A stretch of DNA of 64,000 nucleotides from Palaemon carinicauda. Taxonomy: Eukaryota > Arthropoda > Malacostraca > Decapoda > Palaemonidae. Positions 13,516 through 25,099 of the stretch are shown one piece after another; the stretch's first letter is position 1, and each line of letters starts with the position of its first letter. Where the stretch lies: the NCBI RefSeq assembly GCF_036898095.1, contig NC_090761.1:46890648-46954647 (forward strand), in the 5' to 3' direction. The position numbers and the translations under genes were made by a program. Under the pieces are notes generated by a model. It searched no databases and had not been told where the DNA came from. It was given only the letters and a program-made list of their open reading frames with translations.

Positions 13516-13799
13516 AATCAAGTCCTTTGATGGAGCAATGGTGGTGTTCATATGGTGTTTTGACAAGCAGCCCTTTAGAACACTCTAAACTAAAGGACCT
13601 GTGAACGTCCACGTGTGAGTGGCGGAGTTTGCCGCGTCTGACATCGTTGTTTTTTTCGGTCATCTGTACGGATGGCCGTAAGTGCGAGTGAGGTTTTACC
13701 ATGCCATGTTCTCATGCATCATAAAAAAATATATATTTAATGACGTGTGTTTGTTAAGAACACAGTAGTGTTTACATATCTCGACCAGCTTTGGTATTA

Positions 13800-13935
13800 T
13801 CCACTAGCATCATCAATTCCTGGTATCATACACTGACGTCATAAATTCCTGGTATCATCTACTAACGTCATAAATTCCTGGTATCATCTACTAACGTCAT
13901 TAATTCCTGGTATCATGTCCGACGTCCTGAATTCC
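13800..13935. repeat. 29-bp tandem repeat, about 4.5 copies
   Basis: The unit contains ATTCCTGGTATCATCTACTA followed by ACGTCATAA. The two central copies are nearly identical, and the outer ones are diverged or slightly shortened. Confidence 0.9.
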
Positions 13936-15245
13936 TTATTGTAGTGTACATCCAAGTTGTTTTTGGGGGAGATAATTTTAGATTTTTTTTTTTTTTTAAT
14001 TCCAATTACAAAGTTTAATATTTTTTGAAATAATTATTTTTTTCACAATCGTAGATACCGTTTCCTCATAAACAATTCCATTTATTTTTAAGTTTTTACT
14101 TTGATAAAAAGGGATGAACGTGCTTTTTAACGTCGCTTGGGTAACTTATCAGTTTAAAAGGATATTAATGAAAAATAAGATGAAATTTACACATCATGGG
14201 GAAGGATGGAGACTGGTCTGTAGTGACTGAAATCTGCAGGTACGGCTTCAAAAAAAAAAAAAAAAAAAAAAAATACGTTTTCAGTTGTCAAGGATGGCTT
14301 CTAGGTTAAAAAAAAAAAAATAATATATTGACTTTACGAAATATACAGTACAGGGGAACTACATTATGGATCATTTAATAACTTTTTGACGTCTTTGGGT
14401 TAGAAATAAAAGTAAGGGAAATGAGGCTCAATATGAGAAGTATGGTTAATTTGAGTGCCCGGTCGTTATCAAACCTTTGAAGAGGTTCAAAAGATATTTT
14501 TTGACGTGTGGTAATATTAAGTTTTACTGATATTTATCCAAGAGTGGTTTACTGTATTCCATATATAGCTTGCGTTGGGAGGGGTCGTATGTCCCTATTC
14601 GTCTTCTTAGTGTGTTGTTCTTCATAATAAGAATATTTTACATTGTAGTGGGTTGTACATCAAATTTTGTCAAAATCTTGTAAAAAATATATCGCTGAAC
14701 TAGTGAAACAATGAATGTCCAGAAATGGGGAAAATCAGTGTGTTCCATCTACACTGTAAAGCTGATGATGTGCCCGAAGAATCCCCTGTGAAATATATTT
14801 TACTCTTTATATAAGTTTGATGATTTTATATCAATAGCTGATAAGAGAAGAGAACTTCGTGAATTGCAATATCATTTCACAATCATCAACTTAATTCTCC
14901 TTCGGCAAATATCTAAATCACATCCACTATGTTTACCGTTTAGATGTTCTTACCAATTTCCGTCCAAGCCGAATGCACTCTACCGAACACTGTGCTAATT
15001 CCTCATAACTTGCCAAATCATTAATCCCAGCACTAAAGCAAGAATTCTATTTCCATTGGATAATCATTGCTAACAATAAGAAAATCAACACAGCTGGTAA
15101 TTGATCATAAGTTCATGTAGTTAATTACACACAGAATATTATCAGAAGACTAATCATTTTTAAAATCATGTTTCTGGCTGTTATAGTTCAAGACAACATT
15201 GGTATCCATGATCATTATTTACAACTTCTCAAATTCAGCTTTTGC
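13936..15245. other. AT-rich DNA without recognised genes
   Basis: Contains poly-A runs near 14250 and 14310. I see no gene, RNA or repeat family that I can name. Confidence 0.5.
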
Positions 15246-15506
15246 TCAGAATATTGTCTTTTTTGTTTGCCACAGCTGAGACACCTTTGATGCAAAGTGC
15301 ATTCGTTCATTGGTTATATTGTTACCATCACAATTACAACAAACTCTACCAGTATCATTGAATTTATATAAATTTCCTATATGAATACATCTCTGATTGT
15401 TAAAGCAAGTTAAGCAATGAGATAAGTCACGTATGTAGTTCTTACCGCATTGCAAAATAACTTCATTATCATTATCATGAATGGGTTTCAGATTTCCTAA
15501 AAACAT
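15246..15506 (-). pseudogene. Cys-rich coding relic, unrecognised
   Basis: An 86-codon frame on the - strand contains seven cysteines, including HCLTC, VCCNC and QRC groups, and reads like real protein rather than low-complexity sequence. Open, Cys-containing stretches in shifting frames continue upstream to about 16.1 kb (for example CKNCD near 15.63 kb), interrupted by stops. I do not recognise the family. A decayed transposon ORF or a processed host gene are both possible. Confidence 0.35.
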
Positions 15507-16976
15507 TTTTTATGTTGGTAGCTCTACCCAAGGGTAGATTTCTGAAACACATGTTTATTTTCTCCTTTACATAAAGGATTAAATGTAGACAATGGCTTCT
15601 GATAATTGATGCATTAATCAAATCGCAATTCTTACAATAATCATCCCTCGCATTTTTTTTTTTTCAATTTCCCTAACTTTTTAGCTGCAACAGTATATTG
15701 CTATCCTATTCTGTGCATCGTTTCTACTATTTCCGCCAGCAGAATTAACATCATAGCTATTAGGGTTATATTTTGTATCAAAGACTGGGCTATCCACAAT
15801 TACATTACCAACAGCACTCTCTTACTCTGTGATTTTATCAAATACCCGTGGAGGTCTTATTGCCTAGAGCGCTTTATCTTAACCTTATTCGTATGTTACC
15901 TGCTCTATGTTAGTAGCAAACGTCATTTTCACAGCAATGTCAACTAATTCTATCTTTTTCATGAGATTCACAATTGTCGGGTCAAGTTTCAATTATTTAG
16001 TTTTCTTTGAAGAATGTAAAGTTTTAAGTTGACGTCTCCCAAGTAATCCCTTTATTTCGCAACTCATTTTCCCTTTTCCGCCGCTCAGTTATTGCTTTAT
16101 GCATCTCTATATACTGTATGTCTTGAATTTAGATGCATTTATTAAGATAGTTATAACCGTGGCATTTCAGTTTCCTTATATCATTTAGAAAAATACATTT
16201 TCAGGATATCACTCATCATATTCCATTCCGCCCAATCTTTATCTTTTCAAGTCTATCGGATCGGCATGTGGAATAAATCAGTTTCGCTTTTTGGTAGCCC
16301 TAATGCACATTAAATACCAATAATTATTATTTGACATTTTTATTTTCTAATGATTTTTTTATATAGGCATACAAAACCAACCAGTTTTAAAAAAATAATT
16401 TTCATCCATTCAAGTTGCGAAAGCATCCCCCTAGCAAGTCTGCTCTCTACAGCCACACTTTCATGCCATGGAAAATCTGCAAAATAATGGCTTGAATTAG
16501 TATTTGGAAAGTGGCTAACAATAATGAAGTGTTTTTGAGCTCTGAATTAAGCTTTATGAAGATCGGTAAACTTTCATTGTTTTCCTTGTAGCGGTTGTGT
16601 CACGGATGGTTAAAATGACATGGCAATTAACGTTATGTTTGATGCAATTGACTTATAGATTATGGTGTGTAACATTAATTTGATAAAATTGGTTGATGGA
16701 TTATGGTGTGCAACATTTATAAGGAATACTAGTCTTTATCCTCTTAGTCTAGGTTTAATTAGCAAAATTATAATTGTGGGAAGCTAAATGATATTTGATA
16801 GCTTCGATGCTCCCAACTAGGAAGTTTAAGGATAAATATTTTTGTTAGTCACTCTCCAAATACTAATTTGTGTCATTATTTTGAAATTTTAATGTAAAGT
16901 AAAAAGATGAAGAAAGAAATAAAATACTTTCAATTAAAAAATGGCATCTCTTACGGTTATATAGGTTGGCCAGGAC

Positions 16977-16988
16977 ACCAACCACGTT
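16977..16988. repeat. Target-site duplication, left copy
   Basis: The 12 bp ACCAACCACGTT are repeated exactly at 17936-17947, flanking the LINE fragment. Confidence 0.8.
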
Positions 16989-17547
16989 AAACAGACTAGT
17001 AACTATAAACTGGATCCCCAGTCACATCGGGATACCAGGGAATGAAAAGGCTGATGAGCTAGCCAAAAGCACCAAACACATTCACAATGTACAGGTGCAC
17101 ATACAGCCTGCACTGCAACAAATCAAAAGCAAAATAAAGACACAGCTCAAGAACAACCTAATCAAGGAACTACATATGAGGATAGAGAATGGCTCTCCCT
17201 CTGCAACATGGTACAAATGGGCATCGGAACTAGAACCCCCTCCCATAGACAGATACACCCCAAGAAAACTGGCAGTATGCATACACAGACTCCGGCTGGG
17301 TTACAAAGCAAACTGGGAACTCCTAGATGACATCCAGACAAGGTGTGAACACTGTGATGTCATACCACAACAACCTCTCCTGCACTACCTACTAGAATGC
17401 AGAGAAACAGCACAGCTACGAGGTGATCTACTTGTAGACATCAACACACCACATGCCATGAAAGAGGCAGCCACACTGGCAAAAGCAATTGTCGAAAGCA
17501 TAGACACACATGCACAGTTGCTTTCAACTCTACCTCCACCAAGGTAA
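16989..17547 (+). pseudogene. 5'-truncated non-LTR retrotransposon: RNase H and C-terminal zinc motif
   Basis: The frame, open to a stop at 17545-17547, begins inside an RNase H domain. INWIPSHIGIPGNEKADELA is the C-terminal RNase H signature with the last catalytic Asp, as in I/Jockey-group LINEs. Near the end is a C-x2-C-x9-H-x4-C zinc motif (CEHCD ... LLHYLLEC), usual at LINE ORF2 C-termini. The RT and endonuclease are missing through 5' truncation, as expected of target-primed reverse transcription. A 390-bp 3' UTR ends in CAACAACAACC next to the target-site duplication. The nominal upstream residues are repeat-derived. Confidence 0.85.
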
Positions 17548-17935
17548 GACCTCCTCATTCCATGCACCATCTCATCCCCTCATTGTAAGGCTCTATTCAC
17601 ATCACCCCCTTTCACTTCTCAACTAATCTACCACTTAAAAATCTCTCTGCAGGGACCCTAGGGAGTAAAGGGTTGGACAACCCCACCTGCACAATTTTTC
17701 TCTAATCTTCAAAAGCCTTACACCCCCACTTTTCAAACTACCACTATCCGAGAAATGATGGCCCTCTACCACTACCACCATCATCCTTACCCTATCCACA
17801 TCTTTTTCTACTACTAAAAACCTTTCAAATTTCCATTAATGCAACTACCTTATAAATTTTTACAGATCACCTACGGGCCAACCAAGGGAAAGGCCCGTGC
17901 CAACAACAAGTGTTGGCTTTAATACCCCAACAACA
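17548..17935 (+). mobile_element. 3' UTR of the nested LINE
   Basis: Non-coding tail of the LINE insertion. It ends in CAA-rich sequence immediately before the right 12-bp duplication (17936-17947). Confidence 0.7.
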
Positions 17936-17947
17936 ACCAACCACGTT
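17936..17947. repeat. Target-site duplication, right copy
   Basis: Exact copy of 16977-16988. Confidence 0.8.
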
Positions 17948-18605
17948 GATATACTACCGCTGGAGTTATTTGGTCCTTTGTCTGGCCAGACAGTACTACA
18001 TTGAATCCCTCTCTCTAGTTACGACTCATTTTGTCTTTGCCTACACATATACCGAATAGTCTGGCCTGTTCTTTACATATTCTCCTATGTCCTCATACGC
18101 CTTACAACACTGAGATTACCAAGCAATTCGTTTTCGCTCAAGGGGTCAAGTAATTCACTGTAATTGTTCAGTGGTTACTTTCCTCTTGCTAAGAGTAGAA
18201 TAGACTCTTAGCTATGGCAAGCAGCTCTTCTAGGAGAAGGATACTCCAAAATCAAATCATTGTTCTCTAGTCTTGGGTAGTGCCATAGCCTCTATACCAT
18301 GGCCTTTCACTGCCTTGGATTAGAGTTCTCTTGCTTGAGGGTACACTCGGGCACTCTATTCTATCTTATTTATCTTCCTATTTTTTGTTGTTGTTGTTGT
18401 TGAAGTGTTTATAGTTTTTATATGAAAGATTTAATTCAATGTTGTTACTATTCTTGAAATATTTGATTCTGATTATTTATTTCTTCTTTTGTAGTTTGTT
18501 GATTTCTTGGTTTCCTATCCTCACTGGGCTGTTTTACCCTGTTGAAGCCCTTGGGCTTATAGCATCTGGCTTTTCCAACCAGGGTTATAGCTAAGCTTGT
18601 AGGCT

Positions 18606-18606
18606 G

Positions 18607-18650
<44 letters not shown>
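18606..18650. repeat. (AAT)n microsatellite at repeat edge
   Basis: Fifteen AAT units at the edge of dispersed repeat R1. Confidence 0.95.
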
Positions 18651-19767
18651 TGAGAAAGAGATAATACTTGTTAAAGTCTAGCTCAAAAGTCTAAATCTTT
18701 ATTTAAGTGGTAAACCAACTTATGATTTGTCAGAGTTGTATGGAGACGCTAGCTAAAACTTATTTTTGTTGGTCTTTCCTTTACTATGCGCAGTACTATA
18801 ATTTACTGCAAACTGCATCTAGTTTGATTCAGTTGAGTAAAATGTGCTCACCGCATATACATTGCTAGAAACTTATAACTAGGTAAAGTTTCTTGTGTAA
18901 AATGAAGAAAAAGTGTATGATTTTTGCCTCTTCGCGTTCTAAAAACAAAACAGTATGAACAAGAAACCTAATTTGAAGTCAATATCTCTAAATTATTATA
19001 TAAAATGGCAAAGATACACGCAAATCTGATTAATGATAGCGATAAGCATATACTGTAAAATGCGAAACGTTAAGTTTGCACTATGAAATACCGGTCATAT
19101 CACCGTATAAGGCTTCAGGGCTTAAAGATTCCATTTGGTTTCATCTTATAAATTACATTTTCATCTGTCCGTCACTGGCTCTCAGAAATGTGTGTGCATT
19201 GTGATTCGTTTCCAACGTTTTTATAACCTTGATGGTTTCCATGTGCCGAGTAGATTTGTCAGACATTAGAGAGTTGAGCTTAGTTTAAAATACCAAGTAG
19301 GCCTTGGTTTCCGGTACCGAAACTAAGAGGGTAAAGTATTAAAAGGAAGTCGCTTTTAATCTGAGATCAATTGTAACGAAAACTATTAGTGTGCTTTACC
19401 CATTTTTAAGCACATATTATTATAAAAGCTCAACTACGGGTCAAATATGTACACTAACCTTCAATGTGTCTAACATGCTAGTAAAACTGGAACAAGTTTC
19501 ACCGAGTTGCAGCCAGACTCATCCTTTTACATGACACATGCTACATTAAAAGTGCCAAATCATGTTATCATTATAATTTATTACGCTTGGGGAGATTTCA
19601 TCCGCATAGAATTGATATGTAAAACCTTTTTGCATGTAGGATGGACCCATAAATGAGAGAATTACACGATCTAGTAAAGAATGGTCAAATAGTTTGATGA
19701 TGTTGGATCATTCCCAGGGTATGGTTATTTTCTTAAACAGAAATATTAAATGGTTTGCAATATTTCT
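18651..19767. other. No gene seen
   Basis: AT-rich unique-looking sequence. I find no supported feature. Confidence 0.5.
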
Positions 19768-20152
19768 TTAGCAGTTTCCTCTTACCTCACGCATGCATAT
19801 GTTGCCGTTTAGACTCACTTTAGATAGTAGCTTCTGTAACCGTTTAGAAACAAACGCCCCCACTAATGCAATCTTCGTTATCCCCCCCAAGAATTCAATA
19901 GCTGTACAATCTGTATTATCGGCTTGGATACTAAGAATTCTGCGAAGGCTTAAAGCATATCGATTAAATGTTCGAGAAAATTTGTCGAAAATTTTTATTA
20001 CAAATTCCAAGTCCCGGAAAGTGAACACATTCTTGGGAATGCTGGGTAGTTTAAGAATTAGACCTACACATATATTTCAAAGAATCAAATGCAATCAATC
20101 AAGTATGTTTTCTTATTTCCATCAAGAAAACGAGCTCATTGATTACTTTTGA
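19768..20152. other. Overlapping open frames on both strands, unrecognised
   Basis: A 119-codon frame on + (19793-20152, ATG start) overlaps an 86-codon frame on - (19768-20028, no ATG). The - strand frame can be extended upstream to about 20075 without a stop. Neither product is recognised. The - strand reading (amphipathic, with an FDKFSRTFNRYALSLRRIL stretch) looks more protein-like. Confidence 0.25.
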
Positions 20153-20384
20153 TAAATTCAAATCTAAACCAAAGCTTTTCCGTTCGCAATAACTCAAATT
20201 TACAAGTCATGCTTTGTGTATTATCCTGTTTGAAGATAATAGTTGTAAAACACTTCTAATTGAAATAAGATATATTGTAATGGAGCTTTTCTTTCTTTTG
20301 TCCGTGTTTTTAACATCAACCAGGGATGGAATTTATAACTTTCTGCAAAAAACGCATCTAAACTTGTTTTGTTTACATTTTAGC

Positions 20385-20459
20385 GTTGACTGAGGTGCGT
20401 GACCGATTGTCTAAGAAAGACGTAACATTTAATTGATAACTGTATAAATTTACGTACAG
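20385..20459 (+). other. Candidate 5' non-coding exon end (splice donor)
   Basis: TACAG followed by GTAAGT at 20460 is a consensus donor after a short GC-richer stretch. Translin needs an upstream untranslated exon because its start codon follows an acceptor by two bases, and this is one possible donor. The link is inference, and the exon start is not known. Confidence 0.2.
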
Positions 20460-21668
20460 GTAAGTCTTTTTTATTCTGCAGAATGTTTTTTTATAAGTGT
20501 ATCTAACTTTCTGTCAGTTTGTTGTCAAGCGTCATGAATTCTCTTGAAATTACAATTTGCCTTTTCTTGACCAAGAGTGTTTACGACTCTTCTCAACCTA
20601 GACGAGATTTATATAATTAGGCATAGTCTATCATAATCTGGCCCAAATTAGATTTTATTTTAATGTAAGAATATGGTGCTTTAATTTATCACCAAGTAGA
20701 ACGTCCATTGCAGCCCATATATTTTTCCAGCAGGCTACCATGCGATGTACAAATTTTTGTCCATTACTGGGTATTGCTACCCACGCACTGTTCTGACGTA
20801 TCAAAGAACACATCATAGGGTGTTTCTGGGATCAGTGAGTTATAACTTAGAATATTTTTTATACAATTATAGTTTTGGGTAAGGGTGGACATTGGACACA
20901 GTGAAAATGGAAATGTCAATCAGATATACTATGTCCTAATTGACTGCGTCTGACGTTTTGCTTCAGTTATGATGAGATGGAAGATATATGCCCTAGCTTA
21001 AGGTAGCCCCCTTAACCTGACTTAGATAGACGTATCCTTGCATACTAGGAGAGGCAACATTTCCTTGCGACTCTCCCCTTCATTTACATAAGTGTTTCTA
21101 AACTTGATATATTCTAGGCAATGAATGTCATTCATGGTAAGATAAATGGAAAAAAAGCATAGGAACTTCAAGACATTTTGATATATCTGTCAGGTAAAAT
21201 AATTTTCTGTGTCAAAATATTTTGATAGGGCAGAAATAGTATGAAATAGACAACTGTCTTACTCTTAGGTTAGGGTTAGAGGGTACATGACATTATGATT
21301 TTTACCCCTTATGATTAATAATCTTTGGGGAATCCCATTAAGCAGGTGGTATTTTACGATATTACTCCTGTCAGAAATGCTTAAATTGGTATATCGTTAT
21401 CTGTGAGGCATTCAGTCACTTCTTTCTTTTTTCAGTCATTATAGAGCAGTGAGACTAAGGTTTTTCACGTCCTGTGGAATTTTATACGTCGAGTGTAAAA
21501 TACAATCAGTTAATACAAGATTACGAGCAAATCATCTTATGTGGGAGTGTTCCAAGGGAAAGCTGGAAAATAGTTTTTGAAGTTTGGTATCAAGCTAGTA
21601 TTGTTCCTGTGCAAAATACAAACCTTTGTCCTTTGAATAGGGTGATGTTTTCAGTGAGCTGGAAGGCA

Positions 21669-22397
21669 GTTGAAATCTTTGAAGCTTTTGAAGAATAGCG
21701 GTCCCACTTAACCCTTTTGAAGAATTTGGGTCCCAGTTTGGACCTTTTAAAGAATAGGGGCCCCAGTTTGGGCCTTTTGAATATTAAAGGTCCCAGTTGG
21801 GACCTGTGGAATATAACGAGAAAAATGAAACTACTATTAATGAAAAAATACTTTATTTGTAAGTAAAAAAATACATAAACATAAAATATATATCAAATTA
21901 AAAACTATGGAGAATTAAAAGCAACAGTTTATTGGGAGCCTTTGTATATCAGCGGCCAGTTCCTCATATGTTGATTAAGAGTAGACATCAACTAACTTAA
22001 ACTTTCCCCCTAACCTAACCTAACCTACAAGCCGTGTCCTTACCTACTTACTAAACGGGGGTTAATACCCTCCTGCGACCCCCCCGTACACTACCATATT
22101 CTAAGTTAGATATTATAATACATACAGGTGGCCGCTATCATTCATACACCCCGTTTATTGTATACAAAATTAAATCATTTGAAATAAATTGCACAAACAT
22201 TGTTTTGAAATTTCAAAACAAAGAGAATCAAATAGGTTAGGGTGACAACCAATCATGTTGTTGCTTGATTTCCTCGGTGGTGGTTCTTCCCTAAATCCCT
22301 TTTTAACAATGCGGGCCTCAGTTTTATCCTTATGAAGAATAAAGGTCCCAGGTTCGTATGGGACCGCTATTCTTTAAAAGCTCCAAATCTTTTAACA
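21669..22397. repeat. Palindromic repeat unit with terminal inverted repeats
   Basis: The left end (about 21669-21706) and right end (about 22356-22396) are inverted copies sharing AGAATAGCGGTCCCA and about 80% of 38 bp. The left arm contains four roughly 30-bp tandem units (21686-21804), each with TTTTGAA...GGTCCCA. The right arm has related units in reverse. The middle is non-coding and includes CCTAACCTAACCTAACC at about 22012. It is possibly a MITE-like or foldback element; no target duplication is evident. Confidence 0.6.
22012..22029. repeat. Short arthropod telomere-like run
   Basis: Three and a half CCTAA units (the reverse of TTAGG). Too short to indicate a telomere. Confidence 0.5.
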
Positions 22398-22696
22398 GCA
22401 ATTGATGAACACAGGTAAGTAGCCCAGCTCCCCCACTTTTCGGAAAAGCTTCATTTTCGTTTCTGCTGTTCTCTTGTGTCCGTAATCAAACTTTTTAATT
22501 TTTTCCTTTCAGGAAGGAAATGCTGGCTGTTGCTTTTGATTGTATTGGATGTGAAGCATGAAATACAATACAATACTTGCTGGAAGGGTGGATGTTTTAA
22601 ACATTGTATGAATAAACTGGCTGTAGATTCACACTTTGTAGGGGTTATGATTGTTCTTGGTCATCCCTGTTTGGCGAGTGCGGGTCATGGCCTCCT

Positions 22697-25064
22697 GTGC
22701 AGTTGGCAGGTGCATGCCCTGAAGGGGAAGAGACCAAGATTTATGAGCATTCCACCATTTCACCAGGCCATGTTCCTGCTTCCCACTGCCCAACCTCTCA
22801 TGAAATGCCTACAGAGGTTTCTGCAGTAAGCGCTCGTCAGCGCTCTCCCAAGCTTCAGCGTTCGCCACATCAGCAGTTGCCGAAGTGTCAGCGTTCGCCG
22901 CATCAGCAGTTGCCTAAGTGTCAGCGTTCGCCGCATCAGCAGTTGCCTAAGTGTCAGCGTTCGCCACATCAGCAGTTGCCTAAGAGTCGGCGTTCGCTGC
23001 CTCAGCAGTTGCCTAAGTGTCAGCGTTTGATGCGTCAGCACTCGTCCGCAGTTCAGCAATCAGTACTGCACCAATGCCCTACAACACGTCAACTGTAGCC
23101 TCCGCATCATCGTTCGCCTAGGCATCAGCCCTCACCTGCTCGTCAACGCTCGCCAACTCGTCAGCATTCTCCCTCTCTCAGACGTTCTCCACCGTGTCAG
23201 CATTCTCCATCAAGGTAACGCTCACCAACGCTGAGGCATTCATTGATGTTTCAACAACCCAGGGTTGTCGCAGCAGGCCTCCAGGACACAGTTAGATGAT
23301 CACAGAGGGAAGGAGCAGGAGCGGAAAGGTAGGTCATCGCCCTCCAGATCATCGGTCCTCTCTCCGAGGAAGGGCAGAGTTCCTCTTCACAGGTCGCTTT
23401 CGCCCCGTTCCCCTCCCCAAAAACGACAACAGCGCGACCGGCGGGGAAGAAGGGAAAGGGTATTCCAGGGGAATTCAAGATCCCAAAGTTAACTGCCACC
23501 AAGGCGGACCCACGTAGACCTTCAGTACCGGACAAGACTCCTCAAAGGAGCCTTCAGCTTCTTTCCCTTCAGGGGATCTTTCATACAGCACCAGCATCAG
23601 CAGACAGCTTTGGTTCGGAGCTATCGTAAGGGCAGTAATGCAGGCTTTTGGACTTGCCCTTTCAGCCTTCCCCTCAGAAGCCTCTGAGAACCTCCAGCAA
23701 TCTTTGGTTCTGGTATACACACGGCAAGGGACTATGGCTGTCTCCCTCCTGAAGAGGAAAAGAGGAGTTCCTGAGATTGATACTTCGTCAAGGGTAAAGC
23801 CGGCTCTAGTTTGACCATCGAGGACAAGGTGGAACCTTTATGGTTTTCCTTCCCTCTGCTCTCTTGACTCTTCGTCACCACTGCCATGGGAGTCACGAGA
23901 GGAGCCTGTTCCAGTCTTGCCCCATGCGAGTACTGTCATGTCTTCAGAGGTTTCCAGGAAGTCCAGACCATCCAGGCCTTCCATGCTGGTAGGGGGTTAG
24001 GACAGTCAGCTACCCTAGAGACGACCGCTAACCCACCACGAGACGAGTTCCCGGCGATGGATGATGGAGACTTAACTGCCAGCCCCGCTTCAGAAGGAGA
24101 ACAGTAGTCAGAACACCCCTTCTGGTACATTCTGACTTTGATAAGGGCCCTCAACTGGTTGTCCGACCCAGTGATGGCTCCTTTGGAGGGCAAAGACATG
24201 GTCTTAGACTATGTCTTCGGCACTCAAAAGCCCATTAAGTCCAGTGCATCTTTTCCCTGATCTCGGGCTGAAGAGTGCCCGACGTAAGATCGCCGCCCAG
24301 CTCTCCGAGTTCTCCTCCTCCCTTCGTGCAGGTTCATCCGCCAAGCTCCTCCCACCTCCTTGTGTTCAGCAAAGGAGGTCTTGGACGAGCCTCAACCAGC
24401 TCTTCCTCTTCATAATTTGCTGGAAGAACTGACAAAGGGGGTTTATCTAGAGAGAGACTCCGACCGTCAAGTCGCTTTCTCGGCACCAGAGATATTTAAC
24501 CAGGAAAAGGTCACGAAGTAGGCCATGCAGGCTACTTCGTGGCAGAATGTATGGTTAGGATCCTTGGGAATCCTGGTACGGACTGAGGACTTTTTCCAAA
24601 AAAGTACCAGTACCTGGGAGACTATGGAAACCCTCCTCCTCTCTGGTACCCAGACCATCGAGTTCCTGGCCCACCAAGTGATGAACTTGTGGGACAACAC
24701 CATTCTCTAGCACAGGGACTTGGTATCCAAGAGGTTCCATCACCAAGTCCCTAATGGCGAGATCGCAAGGCTCAGGAACTCTCTAGAGGGTTCCTCTTTG
24801 TTCGAACCTAGGGACGTCGAGCAGGCTGCAGAGAGGTGGAGGAAATCCCATCAGGACTCTCTCCTCCGTAGGACCTTAACATCCCGACCTTACAGACTAC
24901 CAGCTCATTCGCAGCCTAACCAACCCAGAGCCTTGACAAGCAAATCAGAAGTTAAGAAAAAGGTGCTGAAGAAGCCATTTCCATCCAAGGACAAGAAAGA
25001 CTCCAAGTCCTCTTGGGGAAGAAAACATCTTAGAGGGAGAGGCCATGGCTGCCACAACTGCTAG
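22697..25064 (+). pseudogene. Element E Gag-like ORF1 remnants
   Basis: Pieces of a Ser/Pro/Gln-rich protein in changing frames. The start includes an 11-residue tandem repeat region. The end (24720-25064) is an open stretch with a Lys/Arg-rich tail (KKKVLKKPFPSKDKKDSKSS, then GRKHLRGRG), like the basic C-termini of ORF1 in A and B. No intact frame remains. Confidence 0.6.
22861..23025 (+). repeat. 33-bp tandem repeat coding for 11 residues, five copies
   Basis: Five consecutive 33-bp units starting TTCGCC or TTCGCT and ending CAGCG, encoding RSPHQQLPKCQ with few changes. The period is a multiple of three, so the frame is kept through the array, as expected if it expanded while coding. Confidence 0.9.
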
Positions 25065-25099
25065 GATTGGCAATCTCCCTGCTCATCCACCAGTAGGGA

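Larger units (their letters stand above)
16959..18650 (-). repeat. Dispersed repeat R1, copy 2, split by a LINE
   Basis: Reverse-orientation copy of the repeat at 10160-10840. It runs from GGTTGGCCAGGACACCAACC at about 16964, is interrupted at 16989-17935 by a LINE fragment, resumes at about 17936 and ends in (AAT)n at 18606-18650. Shared landmarks include CCAGACAGTACTACATTG, GGCAAGCAGCTCTTCTAGG and GAAGCCCTTGGGC. Confidence 0.8.

Noticed and set aside
13800..13935. CRISPR-like or regulatory array at the 29-bp repeat
   Set aside because: Simple tandem repeat without spacers, in non-coding DNA.
22012..22029. Interstitial telomere
   Set aside because: Only about 3.5 CCTAA units; easily a chance occurrence.
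22861..23025. CRISPR-like array
   Set aside because: The 33-bp units are contiguous with no spacers, in a eukaryotic setting, and form part of a coding frame.
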